Part shown: positions 8,545 to 18,624 of the stretch, in pieces | Position numbering within the stretch: the stretch's first letter is position 1 | Layout of the letters: the number at the start of each line of letters is the position of its first letter | Origin: Hypsibius dujardini | Lineage: Eukaryota > Tardigrada > Eutardigrada > Parachela > Hypsibiidae | Direction of reading: 5' to 3' | DNA length: 24,561 nucleotides | NCBI GenBank assembly: GCA_001579985.1 | Contig: LRSR01008067.1 | Span: 1-24,561 of the forward strand | Position numbers and translations under genes: made by a program | The notes under the pieces: generated by a model | Seen by the model: the letters and a program-made list of their open reading frames with translations, nothing else | Databases searched by the model: none | Told to the model about the DNA's origin: nothing

Positions 8545-11500
8545 ATGGCCGCAACGAGACAAGCCTCGCGCTTGCAGACCTACCAGAAAGGCGGAGGATA
8601 TCGTGCGAGAGCGCAGTCCGTGGACTCAAGCACTGACACCTCGTGGGGCATCGCCTCGGAACATGAGTCCTACAAGTCGCTGGTGGTTGACGACGACCGA
8701 CGCTTCGAGGTGGATGAGGCCTTCCTGGACGGGCCGTTCCGGCGGGCCGGTCTGCATCGCTCTTTCAGTTTTCAGGGCTCCTCTAATCTGCGGAGTCGAT
8801 ACCTTTCCAAGGTGAAGCCGCATCTCTATCGTCATCCGGAGGACAATTGGGAGATTGAATCGCTGAGCTTCACACGGCTGTCCGGCCATCAAAGGAAGAC
8901 ACTGTCTTGTATATGGGCGGCCAAGTTGTCGTACTTTTTCGCCCTGGGAATGATGCCTGTCGTGTTGCCGATCATTGTAAGGAAGAGTATAGACAACTTA
9001 ATTACGAATGCGTTCGATTCGGTTTTATTTTGAGAAAAAAATCTGTTCAGGTGGAGGCAAAAGGTCTCGGATCTTTCGCCACCGGGACGTTGTTTGCTGT
9101 CTGGGGGCTGGCGACAGCTGTGTTCTGGCCGTTTTGGCAGATGGCGGTATGTTACCGGCTTGCTTTGTACCATCCTTGTCTGGAGTGGAGATTGGAATAT
9201 GGAACAATTTTTCGTCTTTCAGATCTCAAAAACCGGGTCGAAAACCATGCTGATTCTGGGGCTCTGTTTGACCGGGATCTCGTATCTTCTGTTTGGGTAG
9301 GCGCAAAGCTTTGTACATGTAGAGTTCATTGGAAGCTCGCCGTAAACAAGATTTTTGGGCTGTTGCTTTAGGTGTCTTCATTTTGAGCCGGATTGGCAAC
9401 GCTTCATAATTATATCCTGTATCCTTCGGGTCATAGAAGGAGCCGGATATGCCGGTAAGTTGTTCAATTACAAGTATAGAGGCAACTGTCACGGCAGGAA
9501 CTTTTAAAAAAGAAGACAGCCAGACGGGCAGGCAGGCAGAAAAAGAGACAGAGAGACAGACAGCCATGGCTGTCTGCACACGAATACAGAGAGGCAGCCA
9601 GACAGGCCGACAGATACTTACAGACACAAGAAGCACAGATACACATGTACACAGACATACGGACACAAACACACTCACACACACACACACACACACACAC
9701 AGACGCAAACAAGCACAGACAAACAGACGCACAGATACAAACAGACATAGAGACCCAGACACATGCATACGGACGCACCGACGCACAGACACACCCACAG
9801 GCACACCGTCACAAACAGACACAGACGCACAGACTCAAACATGGTTACATAAAAACATATCGGTACAGAAATTTAAAAAATTGACAATATTTCTTCCATT
9901 GCAGCAATTGAGATTGCAATAACTGCAAAGGTCCTAATGGAGTTTCCGCGGCACGAGAGCGGAGCATACGTGCGTACCCTATCGCGCGTGAACACCTAAC
10001 GCTTTCTGGCTGTTTTTTATCCGAATTGCCTTTTTTCAGGGCAGCACACAAAACTGCATTGGGGTCGGTCTGACTATTGGGAGCTGCCTCGGAGGCTTTC
10101 TATATTCCGTCAGTAACTCAAGTGCCAGCATCCCCTGACAGTATTATTACCTGATCGTGTCATCCCTTTGAAGGTGGCCGACGTTGCGGCATCCTTAATC
10201 ACCGGCGGGCTCTTACTATTCCTCATCGGATTCATCACAATCTGTCTGCTGAAAAAACGACCTTACATCTGTATGAACGCCTTATCGGTTCTAATTCATG
10301 CATGAGTAAATCAAATGATTTTCCGTCCTCATAGACTCCAATGATTCTCAGTCCCCAAGGCATAAGCGAAAGTTCCTAAGACAAATGTCCGTTTGGGTGG
10401 CATTAGCCATGCTATTCTTCGGAACATTTGCCCTCAGCTGTTTGATACCCATTCTAGAGCCCCATCTCCGAGAGGTCAGTCAAGAACTACCGGGAAACGC
10501 CTTTGATAATTTTTTGGCATCTTTCGCCTCTCTTGGATATGTTTTCATAGGTGCAACGCAGAATGAAACCACTTCATTTTTTTAGTACAATATTTGTGAT
10601 AATTTATAAAATTTATTTCATCGGTGACTAAATCAAAACTTTTTTCGGTAAAATCTCAGAGTTGGGAAAACACATGAAGATTCCACAGTTTTCCTTGATC
10701 CTCACTGTGGAAATGACGATTTACCGAAATTCATCAAATTTAATCACCTTTAAACACTATCCCATTCCGAATTTATTTTCCATTCAATTGGCATTGACGA
10801 AATAATTTTTGGATGTAAGGGGGCGGAGCTATTCGCATTTATAAAACAGGGCCGAAAATTCCAGCGAAGCTACTCAGAGTTGGCATGTAGCTCCACCCCC
10901 TGATGCCAGAAAATTATTGGCTGATGGCAATCGATTTTAAATTGAATTCGAAATGGGATAGTTTCAAAATAATATTTATTGCATTTCGAGAGACAGTCAT
11001 TTTTACAGAGAAATCATGGAAAACGGAATTTTACAGTGTTTTCCCAACTTTGAAATTTCGCCAAAAAATGTTTAGATTGAGTCACAGATGAAATAAATTT
11101 TAAGAATCATCACTGATTGTGTGCTAAAAAATGAATTTAAAAAAATGAAGCGGAGGTATTTTACCTTCCACCTGTGGAAAAAGCACAACCCCAGTCAGGA
11201 ATTTAACTCACACTATTTGGTTTTTTACCAGATTTTCACACCACATTACACTGTCGAAGGCATCGTCCTGGCGGCGATCCCGCTGTCCTTTGCTTTCGGT
11301 ACGGCCATCTGGCAGTGGCTCATCACCCACGACTACATCTGCGGCCTGGAATCGGTCAGCATCGCTGGGTTAATTATTGCCGCAGTGACGCTCTTGCTGC
11401 TGGGTCCCAGCAAAGCCTTCAACATTCCCATTGAGTAAGAATCTTTCGTGTCAAAAAGGCTTCCGGTAGTCAGTCGGTTATTGTGGTGATTACTGTAATC

Positions 11501-13182
11501 TATCATTTTTTGCTTCGAAGTTTGCTCTGGCTGGATGTGGTATGCTTTCTGGCCCTCGGCGGGGCAGCCAGCATGATCTACACATCCACCATCAACGCAC
11601 TGCTGGAAGGAGCTGAGTAAGTTCCTGCTCCAGAACTGCACTAAAAATTTTGTCACTAATTTTTAGTTTTAATCATTCTAGTTGAATAAAAAACTGAACT
11701 AAAAGTGTTGCAGTCATTATAGATTTAAATGGCAAAAACCAGGAACAAACTAAATTTACTCAGCTAATTTCGACTGTAACAGTCACTAATGTTTAGTGGA
11801 TTGGAAAGATTAATTAGTCAACTAGTTTTAGTTTTCGATTCTATCACGCTCATCTCTCCCAAAGCATACAGCGACATTAGCAACCAAAAAAAAAGCAAAA
11901 TTGGTCCTTTATTGTCGGACAAAGTTCATTAAATTAGTGGAAAATAAATGACTTTTCTAAATTGTTGAACAATGAACATTCTAAATTGAATTCAAAAAGT
12001 TGTTTAACCCGTTAGCGCCCAATGTCGTTAAATAACGACATGGCGACTTCCTAATTTTTACGCAGACATGGTTTGAACGATCTTGCTAAACTTAAGTGAT
12101 TTTAGAGGTTGGTATTTTGCTTCAAAATCAGAAAATATAGTTTTGTAATTTGTTACTTGATCAATGTCCGACAGAAATTGCCAAAGTTAACCAGTTTTCA
12201 CTTTTTTGAGTGAAAAAGGTCTCACGCTGTGAGCTGGCCAAAATTTCTAAATATGTGTGGTTTTTCCCATCCACCAAGTTGACCATCTCTTGACAGTCTC
12301 TAAAAATAATTATCTGAGTCGGATTGTTTAATGGCACGTGACCAGTGCTCATCAAGGCGTCCAACATTTTGTTAAATAATGAATAAAATTGACTACTATG
12401 AAACTAAAACATCGATTGATTGATTGACGTTTTAATCAAATATGGCGCCGAAAAGTGCAAGAAACAGTTTTCATCAGTAATTTTCTTTCTATCTCGACAA
12501 TGGACAGTGGTCCACCCAAAAAAACGCGAATTTTTCAAAGTCGCCCAAAAAATTGAAAGTAAAATTCTTTCTTAATGGAACAGAACTATGAAAAGAAAAA
12601 ATTGTAAGTAAAATTGATTTCCGCTATTTATTGCAGGTTAAAAAAGATGAACAAATTGGCAGCCTATTCCACCATCACAACGATGATTGTCCTCACACAG
12701 AGTATCGCGTAGGTCGACCGTCGGTTATACGTACTTACGCACCTCATGCCGCTTTTTAAACAAATATGTCCGTTAAACTACAAACTTGTACGGGCTGCAG
12801 ATTAGTCATAGGAGCGCCTATTGGGGGGTCCCTGTTCCAGTATCTGGACTTCCAGACAGCGACCTCCATAATTTCCGTCATCCTCTTCTGTGTCTGTGCG
12901 CTGGCACTCCTCCACTGTACCGTCAAATGCGTCCTCACAGTGCGCCAGTACCGCCGACTGGTCATGGCCTCGGAAGCGGAACAGGCCGAAGCTCGACGTA
13001 CTCGCACATTCCGCGCACCAGTGATGGGAGCCTCCGCGGCTGCCGCGTCCTCTCCCAAGCCCACTATCCTGGACCGGAACTTCTCCAGGAATTCACAATT
13101 CACTGCCAGTCGGCTGACAGATCGTCGGCCGCTTTTAGCCTCACCGACCGGTAAAGGCCGGTCTTATGGAACTTATCTCTGA
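8545..13182 (+). CDS. Major facilitator superfamily transporter, SLC18B1-like, complete (602 aa)
   Basis: Twelve exons: 8545-8976, 9051-9146, 9223-9296, 9372-9454, 9905-9969, 10040-10108, 10174-10270, 10335-10474, 11232-11434, 11521-11616, 12637-12708, 12801-13182. All phases match and the total is 1809 nt. The start at 8545 follows an in-frame stop at 8524-8526. A hydrophilic N-terminus of about 125 aa (Ser/Arg/Asp rich) precedes the first membrane helix (YFFALGMMPVVLPII). The VEAKGLGSFATGTLF...SKTGSKTMLILG block matches the helix 2-3 region. EFPRHESGAYGSTQ..GLTIGSCLGGFLY matches helix 5. IPILEPHLRE opens the second half, as in SLC18B1-type proteins, and LLLLGP and IGAPIGGSLFQYLDF follow. 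The C-terminal tail of about 75 aa is cytosolic. The family exports or stores amines by proton exchange (SLC18B1: polyamines), but the substrate here is not known. Human SLC18B1 is about 456 aa; the extra length lies in the two tails. Alternative donors for exons 5 and 6 exist but break frame. Confidence 0.9.
9511..9845. repeat. GACA/ACAG tetranucleotide and CA dinucleotide tract in MFS intron 4
   Basis: Degenerate ACAGACAG-type units run from about 9511 to 9845, with a pure CA run at about 9676-9702. All of it lies within the intron between exons 4 and 5 of the MFS gene. It produces long Thr/His/Arg or Cys/Val/Ser open frames on both strands that are artefacts of the repeat. Confidence 0.9.
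10568..11152. mobile_element. Foldback element copy 2, in MFS intron 8
   Basis: The left arm (cacttcatttttttagtac ... aaatttatttcatcggtgac ... gagttgggaaaacac) pairs with the reverse complement of the right arm (cgcttcatttttttaaattc ... aaatttatttcatctgtgac ... aagttgggaaaacac). The centre has GGGGGCGGAGCTA and TAGCTCCACCCCC. It is related to the element at 6940 but distinct in its outer arms. It lies within the intron between exons 8 (ends 10474) and 9 (starts 11232) and makes up most of it. Ends are approximate. Confidence 0.78.
11617..12636. other. Large MFS intron 10 with decayed mobile-element sequence
   Basis: The intron between exons 10 and 11 holds no gene. At 11640-11850 a TTAGTTTTA/TAAACTA-rich block (attaattagtcaactagttttagtttt) resembles the interior of the element at 22577-22877. 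At 12003 the string TTAACCCGTTAGCGCCC resembles the terminus of the piggyBac-like MITE at 16678. A palindrome (atgtcgttaaataacgacat, 12023-12042) follows directly. No matching second end was found, so the element is incomplete or over-diverged. Confidence 0.4.
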
Positions 13183-13487
13183 CTTGCACGCGATTTGTTA
13201 GGTCCGTTTTGATGACCCATAAAGACAGTTTACATGCTCATTCACTAACACCTGGCCACGGTGGACCGTTTACTATGGAAACTGCGCAACTTATGCTATC
13301 CAAGTGACAGACTTCTTTTGAAGAACCAACGGTTTGAATTGTTTTTTTCATTAAAGTAATTGGGAAGATCAATTCAGTTCCCCGCACTGCTATACGGGGA
13401 AGTCCACTTAAAGCGACAACATATGGATTGAAGCTTTTTCATGCCCACCACTTTGGAAATGTTTGACTCGTTGTTCTCGGTTCAAAT

Positions 13488-13493
13488 AATAAA
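13488..13493 (+). promoter_or_regulatory. Polyadenylation signal AATAAA for the MFS gene
   Basis: Canonical AATAAA about 305 nt after the MFS stop codon, followed by a short ctctgatt direct repeat. It is the first clear hexamer downstream of the stop that I noticed. Confidence 0.45.
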
Positions 13494-13656
13494 TCCTCTG
13501 ATTCTCTGATTCCTCTGATTCCGCCATTTTGTTCTATAATATTTATTTAAAAATGGTTTCTATCGAATTAGCCTTCCAGATGGTTTAATATAAAGCTAAT
13601 TTGTGCTTCTAACGATCACAATCAGCCAATCTGTTATTAAATTTCACGTGTAAATT

Positions 13657-14540
13657 TCAAATCACGTGCGCGACAGACACGCGCAGAGAGTGACCACCGA
13701 CCAAGACCTGATCAGCATGGATAGCAACAACTTGCAACATTCGACTATTCTTGAGTCCACAGAGAAAGTGGGAATTTGGATCAGGGGCTGCGGCTGCGAC
13801 GGCAGGTGGCGACCCGGTAGGTAACACAGTCGAGACTGGAGATCTGTAGATGCCGAGTCAGGGACAGCAGACGACCTGGTTAAACGTTCGTCTACATTGG
13901 CACTGTTCTTCAAACTGGTCACAGTCTGTAGCAGACAAAATTTTAGTCAACTACCAGACAGAGAGACTGAGAGATAGACAAACGAACAGACATACAGACA
14001 CACACACACACAGACAGACAGACGGACGGAAGGACGGAAGGACGGATTCTCAGGCAAACAGGCAGACAGACGAACAGACACGCAGACAAATGGAGAGACA
14101 GACAGAGAGACCGACAAACAGACACACTAGCCTAGAATAAAACGTATTAAACATGCACTCTTTAGGGCCAAGCAGACTCTTTAGGGCGAACCTGATCATT
14201 GAAGTTAATCGTGAGATTTACACCATGAGCGGCCACCTTCCTCGGGAAGGTATCAATTGCTTCTCGGGATTCTTTCTGAGCGACGGAAGCTGGGAGCGCT
14301 CTCGCCACAACGTTGACTCACTCCAAAATGGGGACATGACTTTGAAGTTGCCGCTGCGAGTAGGTCGCTTTCCGGATCGTAAAATAAGACAAGTTCAGGG
14401 AGGAAATGGACATTTCTGAAGACAGGGCTTCGCGCAGAGCATCTGAGTAGGCAAAACGTTGCGGGGTGGCATTCGAGGATTCCGACATGCGCAGCAAAAA
14501 TGTCAGCACAGCAGGGCGATCCGTTCTCAAACAGGATCTA
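13657..14540 (-). CDS. Possible 3' exons of an unrecognised minus-strand gene
   Basis: Two candidate exons, 14540-14322 and 13843-13657, join in phase 2 through a strong donor (TTTTGGA|GTGAGT) and a reasonable acceptor (cggcatctacag). The joined frame stays open for about 135 codons to TGA at 13657-13659. The first exon reads RPAVLTFLLRMSESSNATPQ then FAYSDALREALSSEMSISSL, and the second has an Ala/Pro-rich run (SPPAVAAAAPDP) followed by HFLCGLKNSRMLQVV. The pattern 'F.. ALR.AL..E..IS...L' recalls extracellular domain edges in animal receptors, but I cannot name a family. No matching upstream exon was found; a minus-strand open block at 15557-15318 does not join in phase. The GACA tract lies in the proposed intron. 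The opposite strand is also partly open (an ATG frame at 13718 ending at a GTAGGT-type donor near 13817), so strand and reality are uncertain. Confidence 0.33.
13955..14128. repeat. GACA-type tetranucleotide tract
   Basis: Degenerate (ACAG)n with GACGGAAG variants. It creates spurious Arg/Thr/Gln-rich (plus) and Cys/Leu/Ser-rich (minus) open frames. Confidence 0.9.
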
Positions 14541-14674
14541 CTTCAAAAACCAGCTACCGCATCGGCACGTTCTTTTGGATGGGAGTAGACTGATCATGTC
14601 GTATAGAACGACGACCAGTTTTCCTAAATGAGCGGAAACTAGAAATTTGTTATTGCCCCTCATCGCCCCCGATT

Positions 14675-14737
14675 TGTCTATCTGTCTTTGTGTCTGTCTG
14701 TTTGTGTGTCTGTCTGTCTGTCTGTCTAGTGTCTGTT
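14675..14737. repeat. GTCT tetranucleotide tract abutting a foldback copy
   Basis: (GTCT)n with TTTG variants ends exactly where the left arm of the next foldback copy begins, so the tract marks or replaced that element's left end. Confidence 0.85.
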
Positions 14738-15275
14738 TGGCAGAATTTTGAAGTTGGGAAGACACTAGAAGAATCCGTTTTCCCTCATTTTAACTGTAAA
14801 CACTTCCGTTTTGGGAAATAGTTAAAATTAAAGAGTTTTGTTGCTGCCCTCTCAAAACTCTCATTGAAATCGATTGGTATCAGCAGAAGTGTTTTAGAGG
14901 TCAGGGGCGGAGCTACAGTTCATTGTAGAGCCCGACCGGAAACTTACGAGTGATATTCCAGAAACGACGCATAGCTTCGCATAGCTCCACCCCCTGACCG
15001 CCAAAAAAAGATTCTGCTTAGTGTCAAACGATTTCAAATTGAATTTTGAGATGGATAATGTCAAAATCTTCTAAATTAAATTATTTCTTAAAACTGACGT
15101 TTTTGCAATCAAAATAAGGGGAAATGTTATCTTCCACAGTTTCCCGCCTTGAAATTCTGCCAAAAAGGTTTTCGGAGCCTGACCGATGAAGTTGAAAATA
15201 ATCATAATTATAGTTCTATTGAAAAACTTTAAAGCGGACTCATTCAGGGTCCCCTCTCTGAAAATCGTCCCAAGT
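14738..15275. mobile_element. Foldback element copy 3, left end truncated
   Basis: The sequence follows the 6940-7600 copy closely: ggcagaattttgaagttggg, then tcgattggtatcagcagaa, the GGGGCGGAGCTACAG core, CATAGCTCCACCCCCTGAC, and a right end of cccctctctgaaaatcgtcccaagt. The outer part of the left arm, present at 6940-7060, is absent and replaced by a GTCT tract. Confidence 0.8.
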
Positions 15276-16311
15276 AAGGATGGAGCTGTCATGTCCGCTC
15301 CGTTCCGCCGAGGCTTTTTATTCTTGCGGTCGTTCCGCTCGACTTTTCTGACTGGGTCCAAAGGTCGGTAGCTTCCGTCTTGAGGAAGCCTGAATCAGCT
15401 GATTGCCATGGTTTGCCCACGACGATGATTCGACTTCTGCTGTGTGTGTTCTTCCCGATTTAGACTTTACTCTCATGTGGATTTTGATCTCCTCAAGTCG
15501 CGCGATATCTGGTCGGAATTCGGCCTCGTTTGTGCTACAAGCCTGACAGGAGTTCACTGATAGAATTCACGTACGGGCGAGTCATTCCGGGCGACAGTGG
15601 AATTCGCCGTGAATGAAGGGTAATTGCATCAGCGAGCTCCTGCAATTCCATTCCCGGAGTTTCCCATTATTTCCCGACGACCGCTGCGAGATCGCTCAAA
15701 CTACCACACCACCTTATTTTTTGCACATTGTTTGGCCATCCGAAAATCATCAACGGAATCGGCACACTGCGTTCATCATTTGTCATCGGGGAATGTCGGG
15801 AATTTAATTTCGTTTTACGCTGTTGCTGCTGATCAAGCAATCAAGCAACAGGTTTTGCGGTCGAGTGTCGGAATCCGATTCCTGTCTTGTGATTACGTAA
15901 TCTTTTTTTACCGCCTTGCGACTCACCACCACACTATTTCACGCACCTGGACAAAATTTCAGAATTTGAGACATTTCGTCCTTCTTCTGGCTTGAGACAG
16001 TTCGGATCCGTGGTGAATCGGTGAAGTTGGAGATCGCGAGCGCGTCAATCAACCGATCAATCCGAGGCGACTCGTTTGACGTGCTGGACTTCCGGTTTTA
16101 TCTTACGCCACGCGGATTTCCTATTGTTTATTCTATTTAATTTCGGTAATTATTTTTTTGTCTTTTATGTTTTAATAAAACTTACAAAAGAAATTGTTTA
16201 AAATAAAAAATTTAAATATTTTTATTGAAAATTTCAAAGAAAAATTCAAAATATGAAAACGTATATTTAAAAGAATTTATTATCGTCTAAATTATTTATT
16301 TTTGTTTTTAG
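15276..16311. other. Upstream region of the PRELID3 gene, no supported coding sequence
   Basis: Several open frames (plus 15624-15995, minus 15557-15318) lack family features. The segment about 15990-16090 is GC-rich and contains CG-dense words, consistent with a promoter and first non-coding exon. From 16110 to 16300 it is AT-rich and ends in a pyrimidine tract plus AG at 16310-16311, which looks like a 5' UTR intron acceptor 34 nt before the PRELID3 start codon. Confidence 0.4.
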
Positions 16312-16345
16312 ATCAATATCCACGTTCCGGTGAAAGTCAGTCACC

Positions 16346-18051
16346 ATGAAAATTTGGCAGTCGCAGCACGTGTTCGACCACCCCTGGGAGATGATCTCGC
16401 AAGCCGCCTGGCGAAAGTACCCCAACCCCAACAATGCCAATATTGTCGCTATCGACGTGCTGGATCGGAGGCTGTCGCTTCAGGGCGGCTTGACTACTGA
16501 CCGGCTCTTCACCACCAAATTTGCGTTTCCTAAATGGATCTCCCCGTTTATTCCGCTAAGCGAATTTTGCTATTCAACGGAACGATCAACCGTTAATCCC
16601 GCCGCAAGAAGTATGGTTTTGGAAGCCAGAAATCTTAGCCTTGGTACGTCTTATTTATTTGCCGATTTATCATCCAATTAACCCTCTGAGTGCCGGTCAG
16701 CTTACACTGGCTTAATTCTTCCTTCAAACTCCATTTGCTCATCGAGCATTTGCACTTTTTTGATAAGGTTTTTTGTTTTGATCCTCTAACAGAACCGTAA
16801 AATATAAAGTAAAAACAACTTTTGAAAAAAACTTTCGGAAGTGGTGAGAACTCATTAAGCCAAACTTGGCTTAAACTTAAATGGCATGTATAATAACTTG
16901 CGGTGCGTGCTGAAAAAAAAATTCCGGGCTTCGAAATTAAAAAGGGTCCTAGCCAACGGCCATACCGATGAAATCCAGTTGAAAATGAAATAAACAAGCA
17001 ATCGAGAGTGGAATGAAAAAATTGAACTCACTAGGAAGATGTTTTGATTTCCTATTGGCAAAATGTCAGCTGTTGTCAGGTTGTTGTGTGGAGGCGCAAC
17101 AGCGCCGTCTGGCGGTACGGCACTAACCGAGCAGGGAAAGTGCCAAATGAACCCTTGTCATGTTAACCATGCAAGTTAGGTACTTTCCCTATTTAAGCCA
17201 ACCTTGGCTGACCCAGCACTACCCGTATACCTAAAACACCCGGCAACCAGAGGGTTAAGGAGCCCTGTTTCATTTTTTTTAGCTTTGGTATTCGGGGCTT
17301 ACTGACAAATGATTTTATGAAGCCAGAAATTAATAGATCAACAATTAATCGAATGATATTAATTAATTGATCAGTAATTAAAATAATTAATTGGTTAATA
17401 AAATATGAACAATTTCGGCTAATTAAACAATAAATGTGTGAGTGATTAACGAGATTACCCTTCAAACTTTGCCAGTTTCTGATGCTTTTTCTGAATTACG
17501 TTTTTAACTGAAGCACAATCATGTCTGTCTGGCCGTCTGTCTGTCTGTCTGTCAGTCTGTCAGTCTGTCTATCTCTCTGTCTGCCTTCTCTCTACCTATT
17601 TATCGGTTTGCCTGTCTGCCTGCTTGTCTGTTTGTTTGTCTGTCTTACTGTCAGTTTGTCTGTCAGTCTGTCTCAGTGTCAATTGGTCTTTCTGTTTCTC
17701 AATTAGTACAAACCTAAGCAAATGCTGCCGTAAAAATGTCGTTCCTTCTGAAGATTTCATCTCATTACCTATTCGTTCTTATCCACTCATTTAGGTAGCG
17801 TAATAACTGTGGAAGAACGCTTGGAATACACACCGCATCCCGCGGACTCAACGAAAACCCTACTGACCCAACAGGCAATCATTACAGTAAACGGACTCCC
17901 TCTGGTCGGGCGAATAGAAACCGCCATGGCGTCGACTATCGCGGCCAACGCCAACAAGGGGCGGCAAGCGATGGAATGGGTGGTGACCACGATCACTGCC
18001 GAGGCCGCGGAGCTCTCCCGTGCTTTCGAATCTCTGACCACCATGGCGTGA
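16346..18051 (+). CDS. PRELID3: PRELI/MSF1-domain protein, PRELID3 (slowmo) orthologue, complete
   Basis: Two exons, 16346-16643 and 17795-18051, joined in phase 1 (CTTG|GTACGT; ctcatttag acceptor), sum to 555 nt or 184 aa. The protein begins MKIWQSQHVFDHPWEMISQA then AWRKYPNPNNANIVAIDVLD and continues with VLEARNLSLGSVITVEERLE and ASTIAANANKGRQAMEWVV. This matches PRELID3A/B (SLMO1/2; human PRELID3B is 194 aa) along its whole length. Family members work with TRIAP1 in the mitochondrial intermembrane space and carry phospholipids (phosphatidylserine for PRELID3) between the outer and inner membranes. There is no cleavable presequence, as usual for the family. A 34-nt leader exon starts at 16312. 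The 1.15-kb intron contains a piggyBac-like MITE and a GTCT tract. It is the most conserved gene in the window and looks intact. Confidence 0.95.
16678..17258. mobile_element. piggyBac-type MITE with TTAA flanks, in the PRELID3 intron
   Basis: The left end reads TTAA then CCCTCTGAGTGCCGG (from 16678). The right end, reverse-complemented, reads TTAA then CCCTCTGGTTGCCGG (to 17258). The TTAA on both sides is the typical piggyBac target duplication. Inside there are subterminal inverted words (agccaaacttggctta, aagccaaccttggctg). At 581 bp without a transposase frame it is non-autonomous. Confidence 0.82.
17521..17700. repeat. GTCT tetranucleotide tract in the PRELID3 intron
   Basis: Degenerate (GTCT)n and (TCTG)n from 17521 to about 17700. 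The open frame across it is a repeat artefact. Confidence 0.9.
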
Positions 18052-18624
18052 TACGAATTGGTCACTCGTATTATTACTCTTTTGAGTTGAGATTACCGGC
18101 CGTCCTTGTTCCTCCGACTTTTGTCTGATCTTCTCCAATCAATTAGTGCCTTGATACGTGAGTGCCTTGTTGACCGGTTATATGCTGTTTGATTGTCGGT
18201 GTCAGCGTCCTTCGATTTTGTGGCACACAAGTTCTATTGAATGATGCCAGTTTGAGTTGGAAATCGAAACGTACATCCCGCTTGCGTGGTTTTGCAGTGA
18301 AGAAAGTCGGTGGCGAGCTTCCACCAGTTGTGGTCGCCGTGCCTGTTAAAAGTCGCACATGCAGACGCAATGGTGTAAACAACGATTGCTCATGTAGTAG
18401 GATAAGTACAGACGTGTAGAAACGGTACGGCTTTTTAAGTACCTGTGAAGTCGCCGGTGCTTTGCAGTGATAAATTTTGAAATTACCATAATGATAGCTC
18501 TAGTAAATCTTTCACGGATACAAAGCGGAAAATCTTGTAAAGCGGAGACATTCCCCCTTTGAAAATCTTCCCAAGTCAGCCGGTTTTTTTTGTGGACTTG
18601 AGTTGTCACCGTAGTTTGGCTTAC
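18052..18624. other. Downstream of PRELID3 with a partial foldback arm
   Basis: No gene is supported. At about 18470-18580 the sequence (aattttgaaattaccataatgatagctctagt ... aaagcggagacattccccc ... gaaaatcttcccaagt) matches the outer right arm of the foldback family at 15190-15275. It stops at about 18580, close to the last surviving exon of the broken receptor gene (ends 18625). Open frames at 18143-18419 show no family features. Confidence 0.45.

Noticed and set aside
9464-9922. Long open frames on both strands across the CA/GACA tract
   Set aside because: Repeat-driven Cys/Val/Ser or Thr/His frames lying in an intron of the MFS gene.
2180-13182. A catecholamine or pigment gene cluster linking the dioxygenase and the SLC18B1-like transporter
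   Set aside because: Neighbouring genes in animal genomes are seldom functionally linked, the transporter's substrate is unknown, and an unrelated LU gene lies between them.
15318-15995. Open frames on both strands upstream of PRELID3
   Set aside because: No family resemblance, no phase-matched splicing to neighbouring exons, and mutually overlapping frames of similar length.
17521-17706. Leu/Ser/Cys-rich open frame in the PRELID3 intron
   Set aside because: It is the translation of a GTCT tract.
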